Below, piece after piece: positions 28,401 through 36,006 of a DNA stretch of 64,000 nucleotides. How positions within the stretch are numbered: position 1 is the first letter of the stretch; the number at the start of each line of letters is the position of its first letter. A program made the translations under genes and the position numbers. The stretch is from Synergistaceae bacterium (GTDB taxonomy: Bacteria; Synergistota; Synergistia; Synergistales; Aminobacteriaceae), in the NCBI GenBank assembly GCA_022837505.1, contig JALHFZ010000002.1, forward strand, positions 1-64,000, read 5' to 3'. The notes below the pieces were generated by a model. The model saw only the letters and a list, made by a program, of their open reading frames with translations. It was not told where the DNA came from and did no database searches.

Positions 28401-28869
28401 GGCGAAGGGCCTCCTCCTCCTTCCCCTGGATGATGAGGGAGGGGATCTCTCCGGCGATGCAGGCCGATGAGGCGATGAGCCCCCGGGAGTACTTCGACAG
28501 CAAGTCGTGGTCGATCCTCGGTTTTCCGTAGAATCCGTCCGTATAGGCGATGGATGAAAGTTTGACCAGGTTGTGATACCCTTCGTCGTTTTCGGCCAGC
28601 AGGATCAGGTGATGATTTTTTCCCCGCCGTTCCCGGGAGGTGTGCCCTTCAGGATCGACGTACACCTCGCAGCCGATGATGGGGTTGATCCCCTGCTTTT
28701 TGCAGGCATCGTAGAACTCCACCGCTCCGTACATGGCCCCGTGGTCCGTCATGGCGACGGCGGGCATGCCGTAGAAGGCGGCTCTCTCCGCAAGCTGACC
28801 GCAGCGGATTGCGCCGTCCAGCAGACTGTATTCCGTGTGAACATGAAGGTGAACAAATTGACGTGCCAT
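25447..28869 (-). CDS. dnaE: DNA polymerase III alpha subunit
   Basis: An 1140-residue replicative polymerase of the DnaE1 type. The PHP domain opens the protein (FVHLHVHTEYSLLDGA, with metal-type histidines). The catalytic palm shows the SMPDIDTDVSDRGRDELL aspartates, the fingers follow, then helix-hairpin-helix motifs (LIGAGAFDALC), and an OB-fold near residues 990-1070. Length is normal. It follows dnaX with 66 bases between and precedes pyk. Linkage of the clamp loader gene and the polymerase gene makes a small replication block. Confidence 0.97.
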   Translation of the reverse strand: MARQFVHLHVHTEYSLLDGAIRCGQLAERAAFYGMPAVAMTDHGAMYGAVEFYDACKKQGINPIIGCEVYVDPEGHTSRERRGKNHHLILLAENDEGYHNLVKLSSIAYTDGFYGKPRIDHDLLSKYSRGLIASSACIAGEIPSLIIQGKEEEALRRAVLYRDIMGKDNFFLEIMYNGIPEQAMVNRALVTMARDHGFPLIATNDAHYLEKEDHSWHEVLLCVQTKSSLEDENRMSFSTNDFYFRSPEEMDALFGAELPDALDNTVAIAERCSVHLPLDEKEYKLPNLDLPEGETLETNLEKMALSGLKTRMGEPLPAEYGERLDYELSVINSMGFAGYFLIVAGIIQAAKKRKIPVGPGRGSAAGSLVAWSLRITELNPIRYGLLFERFLNPERISMPDIDTDVSDRGRDELLRYITDHYGSDRVSQIVTFGRMKSRAAVTDVGRVLGMPVQDVIAVTRLIPIGVGSIDEALEQSPELAAVQKKDKMVERVLTMAKKIEGLARHCSQHAAGVVITPMPLTDLVPVRRIGENQIVTQYPMEPIEKLGLVKMDFLGLRTLSVIEETLSNIAIGGKPLPDMDSLPLDDQPTYELLQQADTLGIFQLESSGMRQLLRKLKVDCFEDVIAVLAMYRPGPLGSGMVDQYIQCKHGQAKPSYLHPLLEDVLKETYGVILYQEQVMQCAAILAGYSLGEADLLRRAMGKKKADVMEQQRTKFVSGCLERGLNEKKATEIFDLIQEFAGYGFNKSHSAAYAMITYQTAWLKANYRSEFMAAYLTSQIGSKKEDLASYIREVRNSGINVLPPDVNVSMASFTAAGEVVRFGLGAVARAGHLAVDAIVAARTEKGPFTSLWDFLRRVDLRVVNKSIVENLIGAGAFDALCPNRRKLLEGLPDLHSAAQRTLTDVNQCSLFECLPSPEDEAGPDLPDVEDFSLREKLELEKDATGLYISGHPFDQHEARVRSLSNCRIAELKTWKSRKIPPLFGGMILSVREKTTKKGDLMGIIEIEDGESRVEAVCFPKTWAPLRGKAGEGQICFIQGFPEERGNLSVLAKTVHILPQEGENGMPPFVRLSLLGDFVKNVSFKDFFRALKAYPGKSPVLLEFRNDSDSVVLLLPDIKVDPGAPLAPLLAKVLPEEIFSIG

Positions 28870-28935
28870 CTATGTGCTCCTGACCGCCGGAAGGATCTTT
28901 CTCCCCCCGGCTGTACTGAATATTTTTTTCTTTTT

Positions 28936-30741
28936 TCACTCGCCCCGGAGGGGCTCCACCGGGTCTTCCTCGGCAGCTCCTCCTTTTCTGACAAGGATGA
29001 CCTCTCCGCTGCTCCACTTGAGCACCTCGTTCACCAGCCCCTCGAAGGGAAGCTCCGGGGGGTCCCCTTCTCCCTCCCCGGAGGACCCGTTTCCGGCGGA
29101 AAGTTCCTTCCTCTCCTCCTCACCGGGGGTTTTCTCTTTTTCTCCGGTGACGCTGTCGGGAACCCTGAAGAGCGGGAGGGGACTGGTTTTTGCCTCCTCC
29201 CCGTTCAGTTCAGCCGGAGAGGGGATGGAGAGGTCGTTCCCCCTTCCGCAGGGTCTTTTCTCATCCCTCCAGCAGAGATCCAGATCCACTCCTCTGCCGA
29301 AGCGCTCTTCGATCCGGGTTCCGAGGGTGAAGGTATTCCGCTCGGAGGAGAGGGCTTCAAAACAGTATCGCCGGTCATCGGGAAAACGGAGGGAGAGTTT
29401 TCTTCCGGCGATGGTGATCTCCGTACCCGCAAGAGCGCAGTAGAGGAGGATATCTTTTTTGAAGAGCATCTCCTCGAACCCTCCCCATTCTTCGGCGGTG
29501 AGGGGGACGGGGGAGGAGCTCTTCTCCTCCGGAGGCTCTCTCCGGGAAGGAGGAACCGGCGGTTTCTCCTCTGAAAGAGGGAGGACGGCTGCTCCCTTTC
29601 TCTCCCCTTCCTGAGGCTCGATTTCGGTTTGCTGCACTGGAGGCCGGGCTTTCTTCCGGAACATGTCGTGGGCCTTCGAGGAGAGAAGACCCGACAGGAC
29701 GTCGAAGCGGAGGCCCGCCCGGAGCTGGGGGATAAGCTTTGAGCAGTAGAGCATCATCTCTCCCAGATCATCGGCATTCCATTTTTTTCCTTCCTCAAGG
29801 AGAAAGGCCTTCTCACTTTCCGGAAGGGCCAGGGAGTCGAGGACGGAGGGCCCCCACTGCCTGAGCACCCAGAGGTTGCGGAAGAGGAGGAAGATCCCCT
29901 CCACCACCCGCTGAGGGGAGGCTCCCCTTCTGAACATCTCTTCAAGGAGCAGAAAGGGGGAGGAGGAGTCCTCCCGAAGGGAGGTGATCCAGCTTTCAAG
30001 CTCTCTCAGGGTGCCTCCGCCGAGAAGACGGGCCACCCCATCGGCAGTCAGTTCTCCCCCCGACAGAGAGAGCCCCTGCTCCATGAGGGAGAGGGCGTCC
30101 CGGAGGGCGCCGTCGGACTGGCGGGCGATCTCCCGGAGGGCCTCCTCATCGAAGGAGACCCCTTCGATGAGGGCAACCTCCTTCAGGCGGGCGGTTATAT
30201 CCTCCACGGATATCCTGCGGAAGGGGATGTGCTGGCACCGGGAACGGATTGTGGCCGGCACCTTCTGGGGTTCCGTGGTGGCGAGGATGAAGACCACAAA
30301 GGAGGGGGGCTCCTCGAGGGTTTTGAGCAGGGCGTTGAAGGCGGAGATGGAGAGCATGTGGACTTCGTCGATGATGTATACCTTCCACCGGGACGAAAAG
30401 GAGGCCAGGGAGACGTGGGTTTTGAGTTCCCGGACCTCCTCCACGCTGTTGTTGGACGCCCCGTCGATTTCGACCACGTCGAGGCTGTTTCCCGATTTTA
30501 TGTCCAGGCAGCTTGAACATTTTCCGCAGGGTTCCCCCTCCGCCCCCTCCGTACAGTTCAGGGCGGCGGCGAGAAGGCGGGCCATGGATGTCTTGCCGCA
30601 CCCCCTCGGCCCGGAGAAAAGATAGGCATGGCCTGTCTGCCCCCGCAGAAGGGCCTTCTGCAGGACATCCACTGCCATGGCCTGCCCCCTCACGTCGCTG
30701 AACGTCCTGGGGCGATATCTTCGGTACAAGGAGACGGACAC
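28936..30741 (-). CDS. dnaX: DNA polymerase III gamma/tau subunit
   Basis: A clamp-loader ATPase of about 601 residues. It shows Walker A FSGPRGCGKTSMARLLA, a four-cysteine zinc module (C-x8-C-x2-C-x2-C in the ALNCTEGAEGEPCGKC region), DEVHML, and the SRC sensor TIRSRCQ. The C-terminal third is Pro/Glu/Ser-rich and variable, as in tau. The frame opens at a TTG (30759), but GTG at 30741 has the better placed AAGGGGG site and is preferred. I did not see a clear A-rich slippage site for a separate gamma form. A strong hairpin lies just upstream in its leader. Confidence 0.95.
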   Translation of the reverse strand: MSVSLYRRYRPRTFSDVRGQAMAVDVLQKALLRGQTGHAYLFSGPRGCGKTSMARLLAAALNCTEGAEGEPCGKCSSCLDIKSGNSLDVVEIDGASNNSVEEVRELKTHVSLASFSSRWKVYIIDEVHMLSISAFNALLKTLEEPPSFVVFILATTEPQKVPATIRSRCQHIPFRRISVEDITARLKEVALIEGVSFDEEALREIARQSDGALRDALSLMEQGLSLSGGELTADGVARLLGGGTLRELESWITSLREDSSSPFLLLEEMFRRGASPQRVVEGIFLLFRNLWVLRQWGPSVLDSLALPESEKAFLLEEGKKWNADDLGEMMLYCSKLIPQLRAGLRFDVLSGLLSSKAHDMFRKKARPPVQQTEIEPQEGERKGAAVLPLSEEKPPVPPSRREPPEEKSSSPVPLTAEEWGGFEEMLFKKDILLYCALAGTEITIAGRKLSLRFPDDRRYCFEALSSERNTFTLGTRIEERFGRGVDLDLCWRDEKRPCGRGNDLSIPSPAELNGEEAKTSPLPLFRVPDSVTGEKEKTPGEEERKELSAGNGSSGEGEGDPPELPFEGLVNEVLKWSSGEVILVRKGGAAEEDPVEPLRGE

Positions 30742-30772
30742 GGTTTCTTCCCCCTTCAAAGGCTGAACTTGT

Positions 30773-30803
30773 GCCCTCCGGTTGGACTGTCCTTCCGGAG
30801 GGC
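30773..30803 (-). other. Strong hairpin in the dnaX leader
   Basis: Nine-base-pair perfect GC-rich arms (30773-30781 and 30795-30803) enclose a 13-base loop that contains GGAC and GTCC. It is about 32 bases upstream of the preferred dnaX start. No U tract follows on either strand, so it is not a usual terminator. The sequence does not match the conserved SRP RNA apical domain, although SRP RNA genes often lie near dnaX. Confidence 0.5.
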
Positions 30804-30866
30804 CCCTCCTCCGTCCCGGGGGAGGGGGAGGGAATCAATAAGGCCTATGCTATTCTACAACAATTT

Positions 30867-31967
30867 CTACCGGAGATAGTGGGCCCCTGGGTGGGTATCC
30901 CGGGCTTTTCCGAGGGAATGCACGAGGGCGTTCCGGAAGGACTCAAGGGGTTCGGCCCCTGAGGGAAGGGGCTCGGACAGGATGAGGGCAGGGCCGAGCC
31001 GGAGGGCTTTGCCTCCGCCGAGGGAGAGAACCTGAATTTCGAAGGGGGGCGTTTCCATCTGAAGGTGGGCCTCGATCTTCGCTGAGATCTCCTCCAGCAG
31101 GCGTTCATTCTCCCCTCCCCGGGGAAGGGACCAGACGGGGTTTCCGTCAAGACGGAGGACGAGCCGCTCCTCCTCCTCTCCGACTGACGGGCTGAGGAGA
31201 TGGAGGGCGTTCTTCCGGTGAAGGGGGAACCCCCTCTCCCGGGCAATCTCGAGAATATAGGCGATTCTCTCGGAAAGTTCAGGGTGGGTCATGAAGACAC
31301 CGGGGTCGAAGTATGGGTGTTTGAGCTGATCATAGGCCATGGCCTCAAGGGCCGTGATCATGGCGGCGGGGGGGAACCCCGCTCCCTCGAGGATTCGAAA
31401 CCCCTCCCGGTCTGCCTCCCGCTCAAGGTCCTTGCTGTAGGAGTTGGTCACGGCAATCTGGGCCAGATTCGTCAGGATCATGGGGCCGACGCTCCCCTGG
31501 CTCGCCACGAGGAGAAGAAGCCCCGCAAGGGAGATCTTCGATGCCCGAGCGGTCTGGATCATGACGTGCCCCTTGTCGGCATGGATGAGCTCGTGGGCGA
31601 GAATGGCGGCGATCTCACCGTCCGTGCGGAGAAAATCGATAATTCCCGTGGTGAAATAGATCGTCCCTCCGGGAAGGCTGAAGGCGTTGATCATTTCATC
31701 CCGTATGATTTTGACCTCGTAGGGGAGAGGGCGGGAGAGAAGGGGAAGAAATCTGTTCAGAAGCATGGAGAGCCGGGCGTTCAGCGACGGGTCGGACTGA
31801 ACCTCCCATTTTTTCTCGATATCCTCCGCCGCTTTTTTTCCAAGGGCAATCTCCTTTTCGATCGTTCCCCCCTCCAGGGAATAGCTGAAGGGAAGGAGAA
31901 GGACGAAAAGAAGGGCGGCTGTCAGGAGAAGGCGGAGACTTGAAATCCGTGGCTTTGTTTTTCCTAT
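30867..31967 (-). CDS. M48-family metallopeptidase, exported, AUA start proposed
   Basis: The catalytic domain is clear: AHELIHADKGH carries the HExxH zinc site and EREADREGF the third ligand. It is a YfgC/BepA-like or Oma1-like M48 peptidase, likely acting in envelope quality control. The first ATG in frame (31766) would leave out a convincing signal peptide (SSLRLLLTAALLFVLLLPFS) that lies in the same open frame upstream. That extended frame contains no ATG, GTG or TTG. It begins right after the TAG that ends the FlgN-like gene, where the first codon is ATA at 31967, ten bases after a GGAGG. I therefore propose an AUA start (366 residues). A base error or stop readthrough are alternatives. 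Confidence 0.8.
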   Translation of the reverse strand: MGKTKPRISSLRLLLTAALLFVLLLPFSYSLEGGTIEKEIALGKKAAEDIEKKWEVQSDPSLNARLSMLLNRFLPLLSRPLPYEVKIIRDEMINAFSLPGGTIYFTTGIIDFLRTDGEIAAILAHELIHADKGHVMIQTARASKISLAGLLLLVASQGSVGPMILTNLAQIAVTNSYSKDLEREADREGFRILEGAGFPPAAMITALEAMAYDQLKHPYFDPGVFMTHPELSERIAYILEIARERGFPLHRKNALHLLSPSVGEEEERLVLRLDGNPVWSLPRGGENERLLEEISAKIEAHLQMETPPFEIQVLSLGGGKALRLGPALILSEPLPSGAEPLESFRNALVHSLGKARDTHPGAHYLR

Positions 31968-32429
31968 CTAGATCATTCCTCCGTTGGCGGTATACCCCCG
32001 GACGGCTTTTTTCCCCCGGGAAAGCTGAAGCATCTGCCGGCGCAGGTCTTTGACATGGACCTCGAGAAGCTCCTGAACCTCAAGCTCTTCATCCAGAACT
32101 CTCCTGGCGGTATCCCTGATGGCCGTCAGGGAGGCTTTCAGCTCTGCCGTTCCGGAACTGCCGAGAAAACTGCCGATCTTCTCCCAGAAGTCAGGGCCCT
32201 CCCTCCCCTCCTCCAGGCCGATTTTCCAGCAGAAGGAGTTCCATCCCTCCTGGATGAGTTCCTGGCGGGAGATGACGTCCTGCTTGTCGGCGAGGACGGA
32301 GAGAAGGGATTCCATATCCCCTGAGAGGACGCATTCATGTTCCTGCCGCACGAGGACGGCCAGTTCATTGTACAGTGCAAGTTCAGAGGATGCCAGAGAA
32401 GAAAGATCCCCTTCGAAATCAGCCTGCAA
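31968..32429 (-). CDS. flgN: FlgN-like flagellar export chaperone
   Basis: A mostly helical 153-residue protein directly after fliS. Its composition and position fit FlgN, the chaperone for the hook-filament junction proteins FlgK and FlgL; no invariant motif exists for this family, so position is the main support. The start is taken as TTG at 32429, placed 8 bases behind a GGAGGGGG within the end of fliS, giving an 11-base overlap. A longer version from 32504 would overlap fliS by 86 bases. The last codons are ATG ATC TAG, and the next gene continues in the same frame after this single TAG. Confidence 0.7.
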   Translation of the reverse strand: MQADFEGDLSSLASSELALYNELAVLVRQEHECVLSGDMESLLSVLADKQDVISRQELIQEGWNSFCWKIGLEEGREGPDFWEKIGSFLGSSGTAELKASLTAIRDTARRVLDEELEVQELLEVHVKDLRRQMLQLSRGKKAVRGYTANGGMI

Positions 32430-32904
32430 TATTGAGACCCCCTCCGGAGAGCGCCGCTGCCTGCTGTCCGGCCTTCGGATGAAGGGAAGAAGCCGGTTCC
32501 GCAAGGGCGGAATGTTCAGCCGCCAGTTTCGCCGCCGCCTCCTCCCAGACGGTTTTCAGTTCTTCGAGCATGGATCTTACCGCGGCGAGCTTCTCGCCGT
32601 CCCTGCCGATATTTGCCTCCACGAGAAGAAAATACATAAAGTCATAGAGCTGCATGAGGTTTTCGGCCACTTCTCCGCCGGTCTCCCTGTTGAGGGAAAC
32701 CATGAGCTCCCGAAGGACATCCTGGGCCTTTTTGACATGGGTATTCAGTTCCTCGGGGGTGCCGCCGGTCAGGGCCCCCTCGGCGTTTCTGCATGCCCGG
32801 ATGCCTATCTCATAGGTCAGCAGAAGAAGCTGCTCCTTCGATGCCGTGTTTACCCGGGTGGCGAGATAGACAGCCTGGGCGTTCTGTCCGTTTTTTACAT
32901 CCAT
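32419..32904 (-). CDS. fliS: Flagellar export chaperone FliS
   Basis: A 161-residue helical protein with the FliS pattern: an N-terminal YLATRVNTASKEQLLLLTYE segment, then LMQLYDFMYFLLVEANIGRD. It binds flagellin (FliC) in the cytoplasm and keeps it from assembling early. A GGGGGATCC-type ribosome site precedes the ATG at 32904. It is translationally coupled to the FlgN-like gene. No flagellin or hook genes occur in the window, so this is an outlier of the flagellar set. Confidence 0.88.
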   Translation of the reverse strand: MDVKNGQNAQAVYLATRVNTASKEQLLLLTYEIGIRACRNAEGALTGGTPEELNTHVKKAQDVLRELMVSLNRETGGEVAENLMQLYDFMYFLLVEANIGRDGEKLAAVRSMLEELKTVWEEAAAKLAAEHSALAEPASSLHPKAGQQAAALSGGGLNIAG

Positions 32905-32967
32905 GGAAAAGGATCCCCCTCCTTTCTCTCCCTCTTGTGTCGGCGAAAGGAGGAATAAACATTACGG

Positions 32968-32993
32968 AGGAATCTCTGCCGGCAGGGATTCCT
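32968..32993 (-). terminator. Hairpin at the end of the PfkB kinase gene
   Basis: An 11-12 base-pair inverted repeat beginning at the last base of the stop codon of the upstream kinase gene. On the minus strand it is followed by a sequence with only scattered T residues. It may be a weak terminator or an mRNA 3' end stabiliser separating the kinase from fliS. Confidence 0.5.
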
Positions 32994-33925
32994 CAGGAGA
33001 GGCGCTCAAGTTCGACCCGGGGGATGAACTCCTCGACGGCCTTCCTGTTCCGTATGCCCTTTCCCGAATGGGTGGCGCTCTCCCAGGCTGACGCCATGGA
33101 GAACCGGATGGTGTCCTCCACGGACATCTTCTCCTCATGGGCTACGATGAGCCCCGCAAGGAGGGCGTCGCTTGCCGTGAAGATGGAGCGGACGCTCTTT
33201 CTGTCCGCAAGGGCGAGGTAGATCCCCTCAGGGGAGAAAAAGACATCCCCGTAGGTGCGGTAGGAGGCCACCGCCCATTCCACCCCTCTGGCATGAAACT
33301 TCGACACTTCGTCGATAAGATAATCAAGGGAGGAAAGGGAGGTTCCGAGGACTTTGGACATGAACCGGTGGTCCAGCTTCAGCACGGTCGGCCCCGCCTC
33401 CAAGGCTGAAAGAAGGGGCGGCCCGGCGGCATCGACGATGGTGGGTATGGAAAGCTCCTTCGCCTGGGCGATGAACTCGCCGAAGATCCCGTCCGGGACC
33501 CCAGGGGGGATGGACCCCCCCATGACCACCATCCGGGTCCGGGGGAGGATGCGGGCGTAAACTTTTCTGAGGCGGTCAACTGCCTCGGGAGGAATATGGG
33601 GCCCCTGCTCGGATATCCCCGTCTCCATGTTTCCCGTCTCGTCGGTGACGTACATATTCGTGCGGGTCTCCCCCTGCACATGGACGAAATTCGTGGGAAT
33701 GCGGCTTCTTCTCATGACGTCCCGGATATACTCGCCGTTAAATCCTGCAAGGAATCCCGTGGCTGTTGACGTATAGCCGAACTGGGAGAGAAGCATGGAG
33801 ATATTGATCCCCTTCCCTCCGGGCGAACGGCTGCTTTTCGTCGTGCGAAACCATCCGCCCGGACGGAATTCCGGAACGAAATACTCTTCATCCACCGCAG
33901 GATTCAGGGTCACCGTCAGAATCAT
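32993..33925 (-). CDS. PfkB-family sugar kinase, 1-phosphofructokinase-like
   Basis: A 310-residue ribokinase-fold kinase. The N-terminus ILTVTLNPAVDEEY and SPGGKGINIS (substrate glycines), and VVMGGSIPPGVPDG in mid-protein, are typical of the FruK/LacC subgroup that phosphorylates phosphosugars at C1 or C6. The usual GAGD anion-hole motif near the C-terminus is FTASDALLAG here. The catalytic Asp is kept, but both glycines are replaced by Thr-Ala-Ser. No PTS genes are adjacent. It starts 4 bases after the trxB stop. Confidence 0.8.
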   Translation of the reverse strand: MILTVTLNPAVDEEYFVPEFRPGGWFRTTKSSRSPGGKGINISMLLSQFGYTSTATGFLAGFNGEYIRDVMRRSRIPTNFVHVQGETRTNMYVTDETGNMETGISEQGPHIPPEAVDRLRKVYARILPRTRMVVMGGSIPPGVPDGIFGEFIAQAKELSIPTIVDAAGPPLLSALEAGPTVLKLDHRFMSKVLGTSLSSLDYLIDEVSKFHARGVEWAVASYRTYGDVFFSPEGIYLALADRKSVRSIFTASDALLAGLIVAHEEKMSVEDTIRFSMASAWESATHSGKGIRNRKAVEEFIPRVELERLS

Positions 33926-33929
33926 CGGA

Positions 33930-35123
33930 TCAGTTTTTCTTCACAAAGGCAAGGGCGTCCTCGACGGATGAGATGGACTTCACATCCTTGACCACGCCGG
34001 AGCCGAGGTGAACCATGGCGGGAAGCGTATCGAGATGGAGCTTTCTGGACATGCGCTCGTTTCGGTAGCCGTCGATGAGGACGATCTTCTTTCCCTCTTT
34101 TTCAGCCCGGGCGGCTGCGTCGTCCGCCATTTTCACCTGTTCGCGGTCGATGCTCGAGTAAAAGAGGGCGACCACATTTTCGGGCTCGAGAAGGGTCTTT
34201 CTGAGGTGGACCTGCTCATTGATGTAGGCGGAGGCGCTCATGGCGGCGATGGCTCCGTCGGCGGAGGCGGTCACGACCTGGCGCAGCCCCTTGGTCCGGA
34301 CGTCGCCGGCGGCGAAGATCCCCTCCACAGAGGTCTCCATCTCGTCGTTCGTCTCGATCCACCCGCCCTTTGCGGCCTTCACAAGCCCCTTGATGGCTTC
34401 GTCATGGGGGGACTGCCCCACGAACATGAAGACCCCCGCAACGGGAAGATCCGAGGTCTCTCCGGTCTTCTGATTTCTGAGGACGAGGTTTTCAACCATC
34501 CCGTCTCCTTCGATCTTTTCCACCACCGTATTCCAGACGGGGACGATCTTCGGGTTCGAGAGGGCCCGTTCGATGGCTGCCCGGTCCGCCCGGAATTCAT
34601 CCCTGCGGTGGATGATGTAGACCTTGGAGGCAAAGTTCGTCAGGTAGTCCCCCTCTTCGACGGCGCTGTTTCCGCCGCCCACGACGGCGATCTCCTCCCC
34701 CTCGAAGAAGGCTCCGTCGCATACGGCGCAGTAGCTTACCCCCTGGCCGATATGCTCCGCCTCCCCTTCGCATCCGAGCCTCCGGAAGAAAGCCCCTGTG
34801 GCGTAGATGATCGCCTCGGCCTCTATTTCCTCTTTATTCGTCACCACGATCTTCCTGTCGTCACGGATTTCGATCCTCTGCACATCGGCATCGCGGAACT
34901 CCGTATTGAACTTCTCAGCATGCGAGCGGAACATCTGTCCCAGCTCGGGGCCGGTGGCGTGCTGAACCCCGGGCCAGTTTTCAATCTCCTCGGTGATATT
35001 GATCTGACCGCCGGGAACGCCCTTTTCGATCAGAAGGACATCAAGGCCTGCCCTTTTACCGTATATTGCCGCCGTGAGACCGGCGGGACCGGCGCCGATG
35101 ATGACCAGTTCTCTTTTTTCCAT
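33930..35123 (-). CDS. trxB: Thioredoxin reductase with C-terminal Cys-free thioredoxin-like domain
   Basis: A 397-residue flavoprotein. The first 310 residues are a complete TrxB: FAD motif GAGPAGLTAAIY, redox pair in YCAVCDGAFF, NAD(P)-binding VGGGNSAVEEGDYL and the FAD-binding GIFAAGDVR. The extra 85 residues look like a thioredoxin fold: a strand VVALFYSS where the CxxC helix would begin, and TLPAMVHL resembling the cis-proline loop. They contain no cysteine at all. The add-on therefore cannot do thiol exchange and may be a docking module for the partner thioredoxin or a similar protein. Confidence 0.92.
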   Translation of the reverse strand: MEKRELVIIGAGPAGLTAAIYGKRAGLDVLLIEKGVPGGQINITEEIENWPGVQHATGPELGQMFRSHAEKFNTEFRDADVQRIEIRDDRKIVVTNKEEIEAEAIIYATGAFFRRLGCEGEAEHIGQGVSYCAVCDGAFFEGEEIAVVGGGNSAVEEGDYLTNFASKVYIIHRRDEFRADRAAIERALSNPKIVPVWNTVVEKIEGDGMVENLVLRNQKTGETSDLPVAGVFMFVGQSPHDEAIKGLVKAAKGGWIETNDEMETSVEGIFAAGDVRTKGLRQVVTASADGAIAAMSASAYINEQVHLRKTLLEPENVVALFYSSIDREQVKMADDAAARAEKEGKKIVLIDGYRNERMSRKLHLDTLPAMVHLGSGVVKDVKSISSVEDALAFVKKN

Positions 35124-35162
35124 AGTTTCTTCCCCTCCATGCAGAAAGTTTCTTTTTAAAAA

Positions 35163-36002
35163 TTATACACGAATCCAGAGTATCGAGCGAGGTTTATTTT
35201 GAAGGTCAAGGAAAATTCCCGAACATTTCAGACTGGTAGGGGCAATTTCCCTCAGCCGCTCCGCCTGATCGCCGTCCCCGACCTCGAAGAGTACCCTACC
35301 CCCCATCTTCATCCTCTGCGGGCACCAGGCGAGAAGCATGCGGTAGCAGGCAAGGCCGTCGGGGCCTCCATCAAGGGCCGTCCGGGGTTCATGCCTGACT
35401 TCCCTCTGAAGGGATGGAAGGGCAGATGCGGGGATATAGGGAGGGTTGCTCACGAGGAGGTCGAGGGAACCCTCCGGGCAGGGGATGTCCCCGGGAGTGC
35501 GGGAGTGCCAGAGAAGGGTGCGGCCGAGGCATCCGTACCGCCCCAGATTTTTCCATGCTGTCGAAAGGGCGGCGGGGTTTATGTCCGCGGCGATTCCCCG
35601 GGCTGTCGGACGGTGAAGGAGAAGGGAAAGGGCTATGCACCCCGTCCCCGTTCCCCAGTCAAGAAAAGTTCCTCCCGAAAAGACCTCAAGGGCCTTGTCC
35701 ACCACCGTCTCCGTCTCAGGGCGGGGGATCAGGACGTTTTCGGCGACTCCGAGGGCCCGGCCGTAAAATTCCCACTCTCCGAGGAGATACTGAAGGGGCT
35801 TCCCCTCAACCCTTTTCCGGGCAAGGGCAAAAAGCCGGTCGGCCGCCGAAGGAGGCAGAAGGGCATCGGGGCGGGAGAAGATCTCGGCGGAGGTGAGTTT
35901 CGCCCCGGCGGAGAGAAGGATGTCCGCCTCCCTTCCGGGGGAATCCACTCCCCCCTTCGAAAGAATGGCCCGGAGGAGGAGGCGGGCCTCCCGGAGCGTC
36001 AC
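35163..36002 (-). CDS. prmC: Release factor glutamine methyltransferase PrmC
   Basis: A 279-residue SAM-dependent methyltransferase (HemK family) that methylates the Gln of the GGQ motif in release factors. The N-terminal helical domain is followed by LIPRPETE, the SAM loop DWGTGTGCIALSL, and the catalytic LLVSNPPYIP. It starts with a GTG at 36002, 4 bases after the prfA stop, with an AAGGGTGAG site inside the prfA end. The pairing with its substrate gene prfA is conserved in bacteria. Confidence 0.95.
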   Translation of the reverse strand: MTLREARLLLRAILSKGGVDSPGREADILLSAGAKLTSAEIFSRPDALLPPSAADRLFALARKRVEGKPLQYLLGEWEFYGRALGVAENVLIPRPETETVVDKALEVFSGGTFLDWGTGTGCIALSLLLHRPTARGIAADINPAALSTAWKNLGRYGCLGRTLLWHSRTPGDIPCPEGSLDLLVSNPPYIPASALPSLQREVRHEPRTALDGGPDGLACYRMLLAWCPQRMKMGGRVLFEVGDGDQAERLREIAPTSLKCSGIFLDLQNKPRSILWIRV

Positions 36003-36006
36003 GGTC

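Noticed and set aside
30773..30803. Possible SRP RNA (ffs) upstream of dnaX because of the CCGGAAGGA sequence
   Set aside because: The conserved apical domain with GGTCAGG and GGAAGCAGC is missing, and the segment is too short.
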